From Castanea sativa (taxonomy: Eukaryota > Streptophyta > Magnoliopsida > Fagales > Fagaceae), in the NCBI RefSeq assembly GCF_040712315.1, contig NC_134018.1, forward strand, positions 16,636,835 through 16,700,834: DNA of 64,000 bases, written 5' to 3'. Below the pieces are notes generated by a model. It had not been told where the DNA came from. It ran no database searches and saw only the letters and a program-made list of their open reading frames with translations. The position numbers were made by a program, and so were the translations under genes. Shown one piece after another: positions 24,863 through 35,977 of the stretch (its first letter is position 1; the number at the start of each line of letters is the position of its first letter).

Positions 24863-25175
24863 GCCTTTTTTCAAATGGCCAAATAAAATGGCAGGGGACC
24901 CTTTGAGACGCAACCAAAATCTCCATTGCCATTATCACCAGGAGAGAGGTCATACCACCGAGGATTGTCGCACTTTGTGGAATCATTTGGAACAATTGGT
25001 TAAGGAGGGAAAGCTGAAGCAATTTCTGTACCAACCCAACGGACGAGGAAACCAATCAGGAGTGGCAAACCACGACGGTCCTTCATCGAGACCTCCTCTA
25101 GGTACTATCAATGTCATTTTTGCAGCACCTAGTAGGACTGGCTCAGCTCCTTTCAGGGTAATGTCAGTGGCTTGA
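24843..25175 (+). pseudogene. Gypsy gag C-terminal part in shifted frame
   Basis: This continues gag in the pol frame: FFKWPNKMAGDP, then CHYHQERGHTTEDCRTLWNHLEQLVKEGKLKQF in two pieces, the nucleic-acid-binding region usual in Tat-type gag. It ends at an in-frame TGA (25173-25175), after which the same frame continues into the protease, so this stop is probably a nonsense mutation. Confidence 0.8.
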
Positions 25176-25178
25176 ACA

Positions 25179-25745
25179 TTGGCCGAGGAGTCACGAGATC
25201 AGCCGAAGAGGATTAAGGCAAGTATCCTGCCAGCCCTAAGTTTCTCTGAAGAGGACAAGATGGGGACCATCCAGCCTCATGATGATGCCTTAGTGGTAAC
25301 CCTCAGAATAGGGAACTATGATGTAAAGAGAGTAATGGTTGATCAAGGTAGTGGTGCAGATATCATGTACCCTGACCTATTTAGAGGCTTGAAATTAAGA
25401 GTTGAAGATCTTACGCCATATGACTCACCCTTGATAAGCTTCGAAGGGAGAGCTGTCGTTCCGAAGGGACAAATTAGACTGCCTGTGCAATCAGGTCCGG
25501 AGGTGGTAGACGTAGATTTCATTGTGGTCGATGCTTATTCTCCCTATACGGCTATTGTGGCGAGACCTTGGCTGCATGCGTTAGGGGCTGTTTCCTCAAC
25601 CTTGCATGTCAAAATCAAATTTCATTCTGGGGACCAGGTGGTGGAGTTACTTGGAAGTCAATCCGTGGCTCAACAGTGTGTCACGGCTGCAATTCTGCGT
25701 CGACCAGAACCAGACTCCCCGGCCTCGGCTAACGGAGAAGCATAG
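25179..25745 (+). pseudogene. Gypsy aspartic protease segment
   Basis: This is a retropepsin-like segment of the polyprotein. The catalytic-type motif VDQGSGADIMY is at about residue 54, followed by RGLKL and IVARPWLHALGAVSSTLHVKIKF, both typical of this family. It lies in the same frame as pol and is separated from gag by a TGA and from RT by a TAG at 25743-25745. Plant Tat-type proteases often show DQGSS here, so the glycine in DQGSG is a small deviation. Confidence 0.85.
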
Positions 25746-28700
25746 CAATTAAAGTCTCTTCCCACAGCCGAGGTAGATGAAGCAGTATGTGAAGAATTGG
25801 AGAAAATTCTCATAGACAATGATCCTGAGAAGTTCTTCCAGGTTGGAGTTCAATTGCCGCAGGAAGAGAAGACAGAGCTGATTTTATTTTTAAAGAAAAA
25901 TATGGATGTATTTGCTTGGAACGCGTATGAGGCCCCTAGGGTTGATCTGAACTTCATATGTCATCATTTAAGGGTCAATCCAACTGTAGTGCCGAGGAGG
26001 CAACCACCTCGGAGGTCCTCAAAAGAACATTCCGAAGCCGTAAAAGAGAAAGTGCTCAAACTCAAGGAGGCAGGTGCTATCAAAAAAGTGTTTTATCCTG
26101 AATGGTTAGCCCATACGGTGGTGGTGAAAAAGAAGAATGGGAAGTGGAGAGTTTGTGTAGACTTCACAGATTTAAACAAAGCTTGCCCGAAGGACTCATT
26201 CCCAATGCCTCGGATTGATCAATTGGTTGACGCTACTGTTGGACATCCTCGGATGAGTTTTCTTGATGCTTTCCAAGGTTATCATGAGATACCTTTAGCC
26301 GTTGAGGACCAGGAGAAGACTGCATTCGTCACTCCTACGGGAAATTATTATTATAAGGTAATGCCTTTTGGTTTGAAAAACGCAGGGGCTACCTACCAAA
26401 GGATGATGATGAGAATGTTTGAGGCACAGCTAGGAAAAACTATTGAGGTATACGTGGACGATATGGTGGTAAAGAGTAAAGAAGTTTCTGCACATCTGGA
26501 AGATCTGAGCAACACTTTTCAGAAGCTAAGAGAGTATAAATTGCGGCTCAATGCCTCTAAATGCTCTTTCGGTGTGGGATCGGGCAAGTTTCTAGGATAT
26601 ATGGTGACTCACCGGGGAATTGAAGTGAATCCTGCTCAGGTTAAGGCAATAAACAGCTTACACCCACCTCGGAATCCTAAAGAAGTGCAAAGGCTAACAG
26701 GTATAACTGCTGATCTCAACCGATTTATATCTCGGTCCGCGGACAGATGCAGACCTTTCTTTCAATTATTAAATAAATGGAAGGATTTTGAATGGACCGA
26801 GGAGTGCGCAGTGGCTTTCCAACAGCTAAAAGAATATCTCTCGCGACCACCAGTTATGTCTCGACCAGAAGTTGATGAGATTCTGTTTGCATATATTGCG
26901 GTGGCTAACCATGCAGTTAGTTTGGTTCTTATCCGAGATGACAATAACATCCAGAAACCGGTTTATTATGTAAGCAAATCTCTGCATGAGGCCGAGCTGA
27001 GTTATTTGCCACTGGAAAAAGCTATCTTAGCGGTGGTACATGCTACACGGAGACTTCCCCATTACTTCCAGTCTCATACGGTTGTTGTTCTTACACAACT
27101 CCCTCTGAAATCAATTCTGCGAAGTGCAGATTATATGGGAAGAATTGCCAAATGGGGAACTGTCCTAGGAGCTTTCGATATCAAGTATATGCCTCGCACC
27201 TCTATAAAGGGACAGGTCATCGCGGACCTTGTGGCGGAATTTGCTGAGCCTTCGTTAGAAGACTATCAAGAAGGCATGGGTAAAAAATCAGTAGGCATGA
27301 TTTCGTGTGAAGGGCCTCCATTATGGAAAGTCCGTGTTGATGGAGCAGCAAATCAGAGGGGATCGGGTATCGGACTAGTTTTGATATCCCCAGAGGGAAT
27401 TACTTTTGAGAAATCTTTAAGATTAGGATTCTCGGCCACCAACAACGAAGCAGAGTATGAAGCCGTCCTCGCAGGGATGAACATGGTTCATAAAATGGGA
27501 GGAAAGACGGTGCAAATGTTCTCGGATTCACTATTGGTGGTAGGCCAAGTAGAAGGGAAGCTAGAAGCAAGGGATTCCAGAATGCGAGAATACCTAACCC
27601 AGGTCAGGTATATGCAATCTAAATTTGAGTCTTTTCTACTATTGCATGTATCCAGATGTGGCAATACCCATGCCGACTCATTAGCCACGCTCGCAACGTC
27701 CTCGGCAGAAAGTCTACCACGAGTTATCCTCGTTGAAGATCTGTTAAAACCCACTGGGACGGGTGGTAACTCCACTCAAATTCATCAAATTAGGACAGGG
27801 CCTAGTTGGATGGATCAAATAGTAACATTTCTCAGAAATGACATCCTACCTGGAGAAAAAGCTGAAGCAGATAAAATTCGCAGGAAAGCCACTCGTTTCT
27901 GGTTATCCGAGGACCAAAAATTGTACAAACGTTCCTTTTCGGGACCATATTTGTTATGCATGCACCCCGAGGCAACGGAGCTACTTTTGGAAGAGTTACA
28001 CGAAGGGATTTGCGGAAGTCACACAGGAGGAAGGTCTTTAGCTCACAAGGCCCTTACTCAGGGCTATTGGTGGCCAAATATGCAGAGAGAAGCGCAAGAT
28101 TATGCAAAGAAATGTGACCAATGTCAAAGGTTCGCTCCAAATATACATCAACCAGGTGGAGTCCTGAATCCTCTATCTAGCCCATGGCCTTTTGCCCAAT
28201 GGGGCTTGGACATTGTTGGACCCTTCCCCAAAGCAACGGGAAACAGACGGTGGCTTCTCGTGGGAACAGATTACTTCACCAAATGGGTTGAAGCTGAGCC
28301 ATTATCAAACATCAGAGACACGGAAGCAAAAAAGTTTGTATGGAAGAATATCGTTACCAGGTTCGGCATCCCTCATACTCTCATTTCAGATAACGGTTTA
28401 CAATTCGATAGCAAAGCCTTTCGGAGATACTGCTGTGATCTGGGCATTACGAATAGATATTCCACTCCGGCTTATCCCCAAGGAAATGGGCAAGCCGAGG
28501 CTGTCAACAAAGTAATAGTGAGCAGACTCAAAAAGAGGTTGGGTGATGCCAAGGGGAGGTGGGTGGAAGAACTGCCACATGTCTTGTGGACGTATCGAAC
28601 TACACCACGAAGATCCACAGGTGAAACACCGTTCGCCATGACTTATGGAGCCGAGGCAGTAATACCCTTAGAAACTGGGTTCCCAACCCTGAAGAAAAGC

Positions 28701-29044
28701 TCCTTTATTCCAGATAGCAATGATGATCTATTAATGAGAAACTTAGACTTAGTTGAGGAACGGCGAGAAAGCGCCATGGTTCAACTAGCTTATTATCAAC
28801 ATAAGCTCAAGCAGGGGTATGATTCTCATGTGAAACTTCGACCTCTTGCACCAGGTGACTTAGTATTAAGGAAAGTTTTGGGCACGATGAAGAATCCTGC
28901 GTGGGGAAAATTGGGGCCCAACTGGGAATGACCTTATCATATTACTTCGGTCGCAGGAATAGGGGCCTACAATCTGGAAGATTTGGACGAACATGTTGTA
29001 CAACGTCCCTGGAATGTAAATAATCTACGAAGGTACTATTACTA
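25746..29044 (+). CDS. Gypsy pol: RT, RNase H, second RNase H, integrase (premature stop at 28929)
   Basis: The longest open stretch is 25797-28931 (1044 codons). Counted from 25797: reverse transcriptase at about residues 80-270 with FTDLNKACPKDSFPMPRID, MPFGLKNAGATYQRMM and catalytic YVDD near 219; a degenerate native RNase H at about 363-470; a second RNase H at about 511-640 with WKVRVDGAANQRGSG, NNEAEYEAVLAG, FSDSLLVVGQ and NTHADSLATLA, keeping its acidic residues; and integrase with an HHCC zinc region at about 735-780 and a D-D-E core near 805, 864 and 901. A TGA at 28929-28931 falls inside the GPY/F-type module. The frame then continues past it to a TAA at about 29045. The first RNase H lacks the usual acidic residue in its AYIAVANHAVS strand, as expected where the second domain has taken over. 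Confidence 0.92.
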
Positions 29045-29110
29045 AATAAAAGGCACTTCGGCCGTTTTTTGTTGTAAACTACATTACATTCATTATCTTC
29101 GTTCGTCTAA

Positions 29111-30150
29111 GTATCAAGCTGAAGCTTGGTATGCCTGGATCCTCGGACCACATACCTCGTCTAAATTGATACTCTTTATTAAGTGTTAAACAGAATCTAA
29201 GTTACGTCTGGTCCTCAGATCATCTACTTTGGGAAAATTAACATTTCAATGTATTCAAGTATCAAACTGAAGCTTGGTATGCCTGGATCCTCGGACCACA
29301 TACCTCGTCTAAATTGATACTCTTTATTAAGTGTTAAACAGAACCTAAGTTACGTCTGGTCCTCGGATCATCTACTTTGGGAAAATTAACATTTCAATGT
29401 ATTCAAGTATCAAACTGAAGCTTGATATGCCTGGATCCTCGGACCACATACCTCGTCTAAATTGATACTCTTTATTAAGTGTTAAACAGAACCTAAGTTA
29501 CGTCTGATCCTCAGATCATCTATTTTTGGGAAAATTAACATTTCAATGTATTCAAGTATCAAACTGAAGCTTGATATGCCTGGATCCTCGGACCACATAC
29601 CTCGTCTAAATTGATACTCTTTATTAAGTGTTAAACAGAACCTAAGTTACGTCTGGTCCTCAGATCATCTACTTTGGAAAAATTAACATTTCAATGTATT
29701 CAAGTATCAAACTGAAGCTTGATATGCCTGGATCCTCGGACCACATACCTCGTCTAAATTGATAGTCTTTACTAAGTGTTAAACAGAACCTAAGTTACGT
29801 CTGATCCTCAGATCATCTACTTTGGGAAAATTAACATTTCAATGTATTTAAGTATCGAACTGAAGCTTGGTATGCCTGGATCCTCGGACCACATACCTCG
29901 TCTAAATTGATAGTCTTTACTAAGTGTTAAACAGAACCTAAGTTACGTCTGATCCTCAGATCATCTATTTTTGGGAAAATTAACATTTCAATTTATTCGT
30001 CTAAGTATCAAGCTGAAGCTTGGTATGCCTGGATCCTCGGACCACATACCTCAACTAAATTAATATTCTTTACCAAATGTTAAACAAAACCTAAGTTAGG
30101 CCTGGTCCTCGGATCATTTACTTGGGAAGAATTAACATTTCTATTCTTGT
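29111..30150 (+). repeat. Seven-unit tandem repeat array (about 148 bp) between pol and the antisense ORF
   Basis: Units begin GTATCAARCTGAAGCTTG at 29111, 29259, 29407, 29556, 29704, 29852 and 30005, giving spacings of 148, 148, 149, 148, 148 and 153. Each has GGATCCTCGGACCACATACC and a GTCTGGTCCTCGGATCAT-like block. Inner units are nearly identical; the last is the most diverged. Arrays in the 3' untranslated region are known in Tat/Ogre elements and have been linked to the birth of satellite DNA. Confidence 0.93.
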
Positions 30151-30519
30151 TTGTCAAGACATGAAATCTTTACATACCTAAGTTAAAAGACCATATGCCT
30201 TATTTTTACATAGTTCAAATAGAGATCCAAAGTGAAGAATCAATTACTTAAATGCATCACTTAGATGCAGTTCCCGGCATAATCAAACCTTCCTGGAGTA
30301 TCAATTTCAAATCCAGGTTGTTGCTATTAAGTTAGGTGAAAAGCAAAAGGATGGTACTTTTTGAACAATATGATCAACATAAAACAAAAAAGTAAGAATC
30401 ATCTAAAACAACATTCATTCTTATATTAGATTCCAAAATAGTACTTTTGCACCTATACTTAGGTATTACACTTAGAGACAAAATAAATTAAAAATAAAGA
30501 AAGGAAAGACAACAAGCAG
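30151..30519. other. Gypsy internal spacer between array and antisense ORF
   Basis: About 370 AT-rich bases without an ORF. It would include the 3' untranslated region and poly(A) site of the antisense transcript if one is made. Confidence 0.5.
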
Positions 30520-33141
30520 TCACTGTTTCAGCTTAATCTTCAGAGGGCCTTTGGGGTCTTGAGGAGATGGAAGCTGAGCCGAGGACTCAACGACAATTCC
30601 TTTGCCTTTGGGATCATCTATCAAAGTTATTGGATTAGCTTGATCACCCAACTCATCCTTTGAAAATTGCTGAAGATCACTTGAGGGATGTACGTCTTCA
30701 AGTGCCTTTTCTTGTGCTGGGTCAACTTGTTCAGGGGCATCTTCAGGAAGAGTTGAGTCTTCAGCCAAATCACCCCCTTATCCTCAGATGATCCCTGGGC
30801 AGCTTCTTGGGCAGCGTCAGGAATGGAAGAAGCGCGAATTGCGGGAGGATAGTAGACACTCTCTGCATTCCAAAGAGTGGAAGAGGCATCAACCCCAGCT
30901 TGGGAAAGTGCCTCATTCCACACTTGGAGGCAGTAGTGCCTACATACCTCGGGAACCTGAGCCTTGGAGGTTTCAGTGACCTCCTTCACGCCTATATCAT
31001 AACCGTCTTGTTCGGCTTGGTCCCTTGAGATCTCGGCCTCTTCTTTTGCTTTCTCAGCCTTTTTCTTCTCCTCAATGGCTTCTTCTTTACCCTTGATGGC
31101 TTCCTCTTTGGCCTTCTCAGACTCGTTCAGATCTTTTTTGAGATCCTCTACGAGCCTTCGTGCTACTAAGAGGTTATCCTCGGCTTGGCGAAGCATTAGG
31201 CATTGATCCTCGGCCTGTTTAGTCGTCGTTTTCAGATCAGCCTCTAAGCCCGCCTTAGCACTCTCAGTCTTAGCTAATTTTGCTATGACCTCCTGCAGTT
31301 TCTTCTTGTGAAGGTCCGAGATCTTTTGAGCAGTTTCACGCCTGGATTCCTCGGCCCTCAGAGACTTGTAGGAATTGATGGCAATCTCTTCTGCCCTGTG
31401 GGCAGATTGAACGGCCTACGAACAAAACATATAAAACTTAGACATATAGATATATATTGGAAATAAAAACAAAAGCCAAGGTTTTAGAGAAAACTCACCA
31501 TTGCAAGCTCCTTCTTCAAAGTCATGAAGACGGTGTGGTCCCTTTTCTTTCTAAGCTCAATCATATCCTCGGGGAGTAATAGCGCCTGCTCCAAAGCATC
31601 TGCGACGCATGCAGCTGTCCCTTCATCGGAATTTCTAATGGACGCATCCACGGTAATGACCTCGTCGTCCATAGAAAGGTCAGGAAGCCATACAGGGGCG
31701 CGCACGGCCACCTGTTGGTCGGTTCTTCTTTCCGACCTAGTCTGTATGGTGCGGGCCTGCTTTCCACCCTTTTCCACCTCGGGCTCCTTGGAAACAGAGC
31801 CCTTTCCTACCTCCACAACTTCCTTCCCTTTCGGCTGATCCCTTTTTCTTTTGAGATCAGCTATGTTGGTGCGTTGAGTTTGGGAAGATGGGGGAGGAGG
31901 AGGAAGCCTAGCTTCAGTGCGTTTGTCAGCACCCTTTTCTTGAGTCCGAGGGCGCACCTCTTTGGGAGGTTCTTGGACTCTAGGGTCTTTGTCAGCACCC
32001 TCAAGGACATCTTTCAGGCTGGGCTTAATCTTTCGTTGAATGCCCATATCGTCAAGTTCTTCAGTAGTAATCTTTGAGATTTGGGTAGAAGTGCCGAGGA
32101 TGGAAGTTGAATCTTCAGGAGAGTAGAGTTGATTGAAAACCTCAAACTCGTCCTCAGAATCTGGTACCTCAACTTCTTCTTCTTCTTCTTCCTTTACAGT
32201 AAGGTGGGAAGACGCAGCTTCACCAGAGGTTAATTTTGTGGAGAAAGGAACTGTGGGAATCCCAACTGGAACGAATTGTGGCGGTTGGATTGGTTGGGTG
32301 ACCAAAGTACCTTGAGGAATGGTAGTCCCCTCCGGTAGCAAAAAACCCTCAACGGCAACGCTAATCCGAGGAAGACGAGGATCGTGGGCTTTAATCACGC
32401 ACTTCGGCGCCTGAAAAGCTTTAGATATTGGAGTGTAGCCGAGGATCAGATGAGCCGCACGGAGTTGGCCGTCGGTATGCACGAAGATCTCGGCTTGTAG
32501 GATCCTATCCAACCGCCCGAAATCCACAAGGTTAGGATGACGACCCGCTGCGTGTGGATCTGCAGAGTTATCCAAGTAAAAGTGGGTAAGAATAAGTAAA
32601 AAGACGAAATATAATAATATGTAAAAGAAACTTCACCTGGAGTCCCTTCCCTTGTCGGACAGGGGAGGCCGTCGTGCCAATTTCCTGATACGATCAGGAA
32701 GTCATTTTTTAGGCCCTTATTTGATTCAGGCAGACATTGAATTAGCCTGACTTCTGGGTATCTAGACTTTAGGTAATATTCATCTTTTTTGCTTAGGTGA
32801 TGGAGGTTGTAAACCCAGTTCACGTCGTGGTGAGTGAGCCCTAGGTTCATCTTCTCATTTAAAGCATCTATGGAACCTAGGATCCTAAAGACATTTGGGG
32901 CGCATTGGGTGTGAGCCAATCTAAAGGCCCTAAGATAATCCCTAGTCACAGTTCCCATGGGGATTTTCATTCCCCCTTCGATGAACGCAATTATCGGGAT
33001 TACAACTTCCCCCGTTTTTCTTTTTGTATAATACTCTTCCTCGTTACAGTACCTAATGGATACATCCGAGGGAATTTTGTACTTAACCTTAAACTGCTCT
33101 ATTTTTTCGTTTGAATCCACCAGGGACGCAAATCTACCCAT
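30520..33141 (-). pseudogene. Antisense three-exon ORF of the Tat-type element (gypsy-type 'putative transposase' family)
   Basis: It lies on the strand opposite to gag-pol, between pol and the 3' LTR. The ATG is at 33141 (MGRFASLV). Exon 1 is 33141-32637, exon 2 32559-31499 and exon 3 31415-30520; both introns (77 and 83 bp) have good GT-AG ends and keep the frame. Exon 1 and the start of exon 2 form a globular domain (PSDVSIRY, FRLAHTQCAPNVFRILG, HHDVNWVYNLHHL) that resembles the plant 'putative gypsy type transposon' family. Exon 2 continues as a proline/glutamate-rich linker, and exon 3 is a long coiled coil (KAKEEAIKGKEEAIEEKKK). A one-base loss in the C run at 30773-30777 shifts the frame, leaving the last 82 codons (30768-30520) in another frame. 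Function is unknown; the family assignment is from recognition. Confidence 0.8.
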
Positions 33142-33690
33142 TCTTTTTGATAAAAGGGGGTGTGGAGAAAATTAACTATGCCGAGGATGAAAGATACAGT
33201 GAAAAAGAGAAGATGGGAAGGAAAAGAAACAAAAGAAACAAAAAGCTGATAAGGAGGGGAAAGAGTATTGAAGAACTTACTTTTAAAAAAAAGAAGAAAG
33301 CACGGTTACCTCGGACAGGGTACTTGATAGACAGAGAGAGAGTACGGGGAGATGGAAAGCGTGGCAGGTACGTTATGAGGTTTCTGTAGTGTGAAGAATT
33401 TTGAAGAAAATTAGTATTTATATGTCAGAAGGTGTTTTGAAGCGGGCGAATTCCCGCCTCAACACAGGAATCACTCTCGACCGTTGGATATGTGTCATGT
33501 CAATAAAACGTGGGGGACATAGAAGCACCAACAATTAATTCGGGGGCGTTTCGCATACCGAAGCATCGGGAACACGCGATGGCTGATTCAGAAGTTATTT
33601 TTGTCAACAATATTGCCAAGATTCTGCAGGGTAAAAGGGTCTTTTTAAGTTGAGATTCTATTTTTCTCCCGAGGTGAAAAAAATAAAGAA

Positions 33691-33704
33691 ACTCGAGGGG
33701 CTAT
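33691..33704 (+). promoter_or_regulatory. Polypurine tract of the Gypsy element
   Basis: ACTCGAGGGGCTAT lies immediately before the 3' LTR, the position for plus-strand priming. It is preceded by an A-rich run. Confidence 0.65.
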
Positions 33705-34642
33705 TGTAGGGGTATTGGGCCCAGTAATTGATGAAGGATGGCCCAACGAAGTATTTTGGGCTGGAAACCCAAATCCGAAGACATCAAAATGATCGTGGAC
33801 TATTTAAATATCCAAATACGTCCGAGGAGTAGATTTGTCCTCGGATTACTAGGCCAAGGACATAGGAAGAAAAGTTTAGTGTCCCTGGGTTATATTATAA
33901 AGAGTCCTACAACTATAGGGATACACAGTATACGTGGAGGACAATAGAAAGAGCGGTGGAATGTCTAAAAAATAAAGCTGCTACCACCGCCCATACATTA
34001 AAAGCTCTGTAATTGATACGCTGACTGTATAGATGGAAGGATGGGACCTGAGCATAGAGCTTGGAACTTGGTCCCTAATCCCAGCGGGCTTTAGGGAAGA
34101 ATGGATGGGACAAGTAACCGAAAATGAGGATTGCAACCAGAAAGTGGAAGGGGATGAAGGGAAAGAAAAGGATATAAATAAGAGGGAAGGCATACGAAGA
34201 AAGGGAGGACTTTTGGAGTAGAAGAGATAGAGTCAATAGTAAATGATAATCAACACTTGTATCCAAACTTGAGAAATATTATATACCATCCTCGGAAACA
34301 ATCCGAGAACGATTTCTCAGTCTTACTCTTTGCAAACGATTCTTTGTTTTGTTCCATTGGGCCCAAAGCCCGTTCTTTCTGTAATTGTCTAAACCATCCT
34401 AGAAATCTAAATTACAAACCCATCCTCGGAAACAATCCGAGAACGATTTCTCAGTCTTACTCTTTGCAAACGATTCTTTGTTTTGTTCCATTGGGCCCAA
34501 AGCCCGTTCTTTCTGTAATTGTCTAAACCATCCTAGAAATCTAAATTACAAACCCATCCTCTACAAATTCATTGTGAAGAAAGGCCTTTCAAGCCCATTT
34601 TCCTCCCAGTCGTGGTTTGGGAATTTGAATTGTGTCCTTACA
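33705..34642 (+). repeat. 3' LTR of the Gypsy element (938 bp) with a private duplication
   Basis: Same ends as the 5' LTR. The extra length comes from a tandem duplication of 134 bp: 34287-34420 and 34421-34554 are identical as far as I can see, where the 5' LTR has one copy. Otherwise about 11 substitutions and one indel separate the two LTRs. The TATAAATA box is at 34173-34180. Confidence 0.93.
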
Positions 34643-34725
34643 ATATTATTCAACAACTATAACCCACACATTAAAAGAGTGCTTAAATATGGTACATAGT
34701 CAAAAGGACTTAACTCTTGAATGTA

Positions 34726-34903
34726 CGATATCACTGCATACCCTTGGTACAATGGTCACTCTACAAGTATAAGTGTTTGTGGGATGTGGGGTGTAGGGGA
34801 TAAGAGCCGGGGTTCAAGTCTTCAGGAAGGAGCTTCACACACATATACACTTAGATTATGGTAGAATAGAATTTTATCTTGTATAAAAAAAATAAAAATA
34901 AAA
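34726..34903 (+). mobile_element. tRNA-derived SINE (178 bp) with 14-bp TSD
   Basis: It is flanked by a perfect duplication AACTCTTGAATGTA (34712-34725 and 34904-34917). The head has an A-box-like CTTGGTACAATGGTCACTC and a good B box GGGGTTCAAGTCTT. It ends in an A-rich tail (AAAAAAAATAAAAATAAAA). A pol III-type head, A tail and long direct repeats together support LINE-mediated retrotransposition. It lies about 80 bp beyond the Gypsy element. Confidence 0.8.
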
Positions 34904-34917
34904 AACTCTTGAATGTA

Positions 34918-35233
34918 TGATTGGTTTAAATCTTTTTTTAATTTAGTAAATATTTAAGTTAAAAAAAAAACTGGTTCAAAATTATACCAGATATATAATA
35001 TAAAAAAATTTATATCATATAAAAGGTGATGGTCGTCCTCTTGGTAATTAAAAAAATTAAAAGGAGCCCTTTTAACTCCAGTATATGATTGTCCTCTGAG
35101 GCTCTGACTATGATGATGGACCTATAGAACAGTTATGACTGTGGAATCATGTTCAATGGTTATGATAATCTAAGTGAATTCATTCCAATTATAATCAAAT
35201 GAAAGGGACTTTCTTAGGTATTAATACAAATAC

Positions 35234-35275
<42 letters not shown>

Positions 35276-35977
35276 TGTAACGTATGCTATTAATCTAAAT
35301 TATAAGAAGGTATAGAAAACTACTAAAGGATGTTTTCCCCTAAATATCGTACAAGTATGATGACTATATGATCAAAGAGGCCATAATTCCCATAAATAAA
35401 TATAAAAAAAGAAGAGAGGCTTACCAAAAATTATATATAAAAAAAGAAGAAGAGAGAGAACATAAATGTTTTATTTATAAAAAATTTGTTAAGTGGCAAG
35501 TTTTGACAAGTAGAACACCGTTTTCATCTAAATTTGTTGTTGATATTATTTTATTAAGTATCAATCATAATATATCGTCTCAACAATTGTAATAAATAAT
35601 TTTAATATTTTGTTTTTATTTTTTATTTTTTTATAAATCAATAGTCGGGGAGGGGGATTTGAAATCCAATGTCTTCGATGAATATACTAAGAAGTGCTAG
35701 TTAAGTTACCAAAATTTTGACATTTTGTGTTACTTTAGTTATTAATATGATAAAACATTAAAACTCATATTTATATGTATTATAAAAAAAATAGTTTGAT
35801 AATTGAAGAATTAAAAATTTTGAATTTTAGAGATGATACTAGACTCTTGACACCTGCTATTTAATATGGTTTATGTGACAACCTCAAGTTATGCAAATTT
35901 TATTCTATAAGGATGATGTGTTTAGTGTTTACGTAACAACTTTTTTTTTTTCTCCTCAATTTCTTTTAGTACGTTAT
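34918..35977. other. Spacer with an (AT)n tract
   Basis: No gene was recognised. It contains a pure (AT)n tract at about 35238-35273. At 35638-35712 the minus strand reads a B-box-like GGATTTCAAATCC and an A-box-like AACTTAACTAGCAC, probably a decayed SINE. Confidence 0.5.

Larger units (their letters stand above)
22872..34642 (+). mobile_element. Ty3/Gypsy LTR retrotransposon, Tat/Retand-like, 11.8 kb
   Basis: This is a full-length element bounded by LTRs beginning TGTAGGGGTATTGGG and ending CCTTACA, with a perfect 5-bp duplication ATATT at 22867-22871 and 34643-34647. The order is LTR, primer-binding region, gag, protease, RT, RNase H, second RNase H, integrase, tandem repeat array, antisense ORF, polypurine tract, LTR. 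An additional RNase H plus an extra antisense ORF is characteristic of the Tat group of plant Gypsy elements. By hand count the LTRs differ at about 11 positions in 800 (about 1.4%), so insertion is recent for a plant genome. One frameshift in gag, two in-frame stops around the protease, one stop in the integrase tail and one frameshift in the antisense ORF make it unable to move on its own. Confidence 0.95.

Noticed and set aside
24217..24913. Minus-strand ORFs of 148 and 102 codons opposite gag
   Set aside because: Shadows of the gag frame; the sense frame has clear retrotransposon gag motifs.
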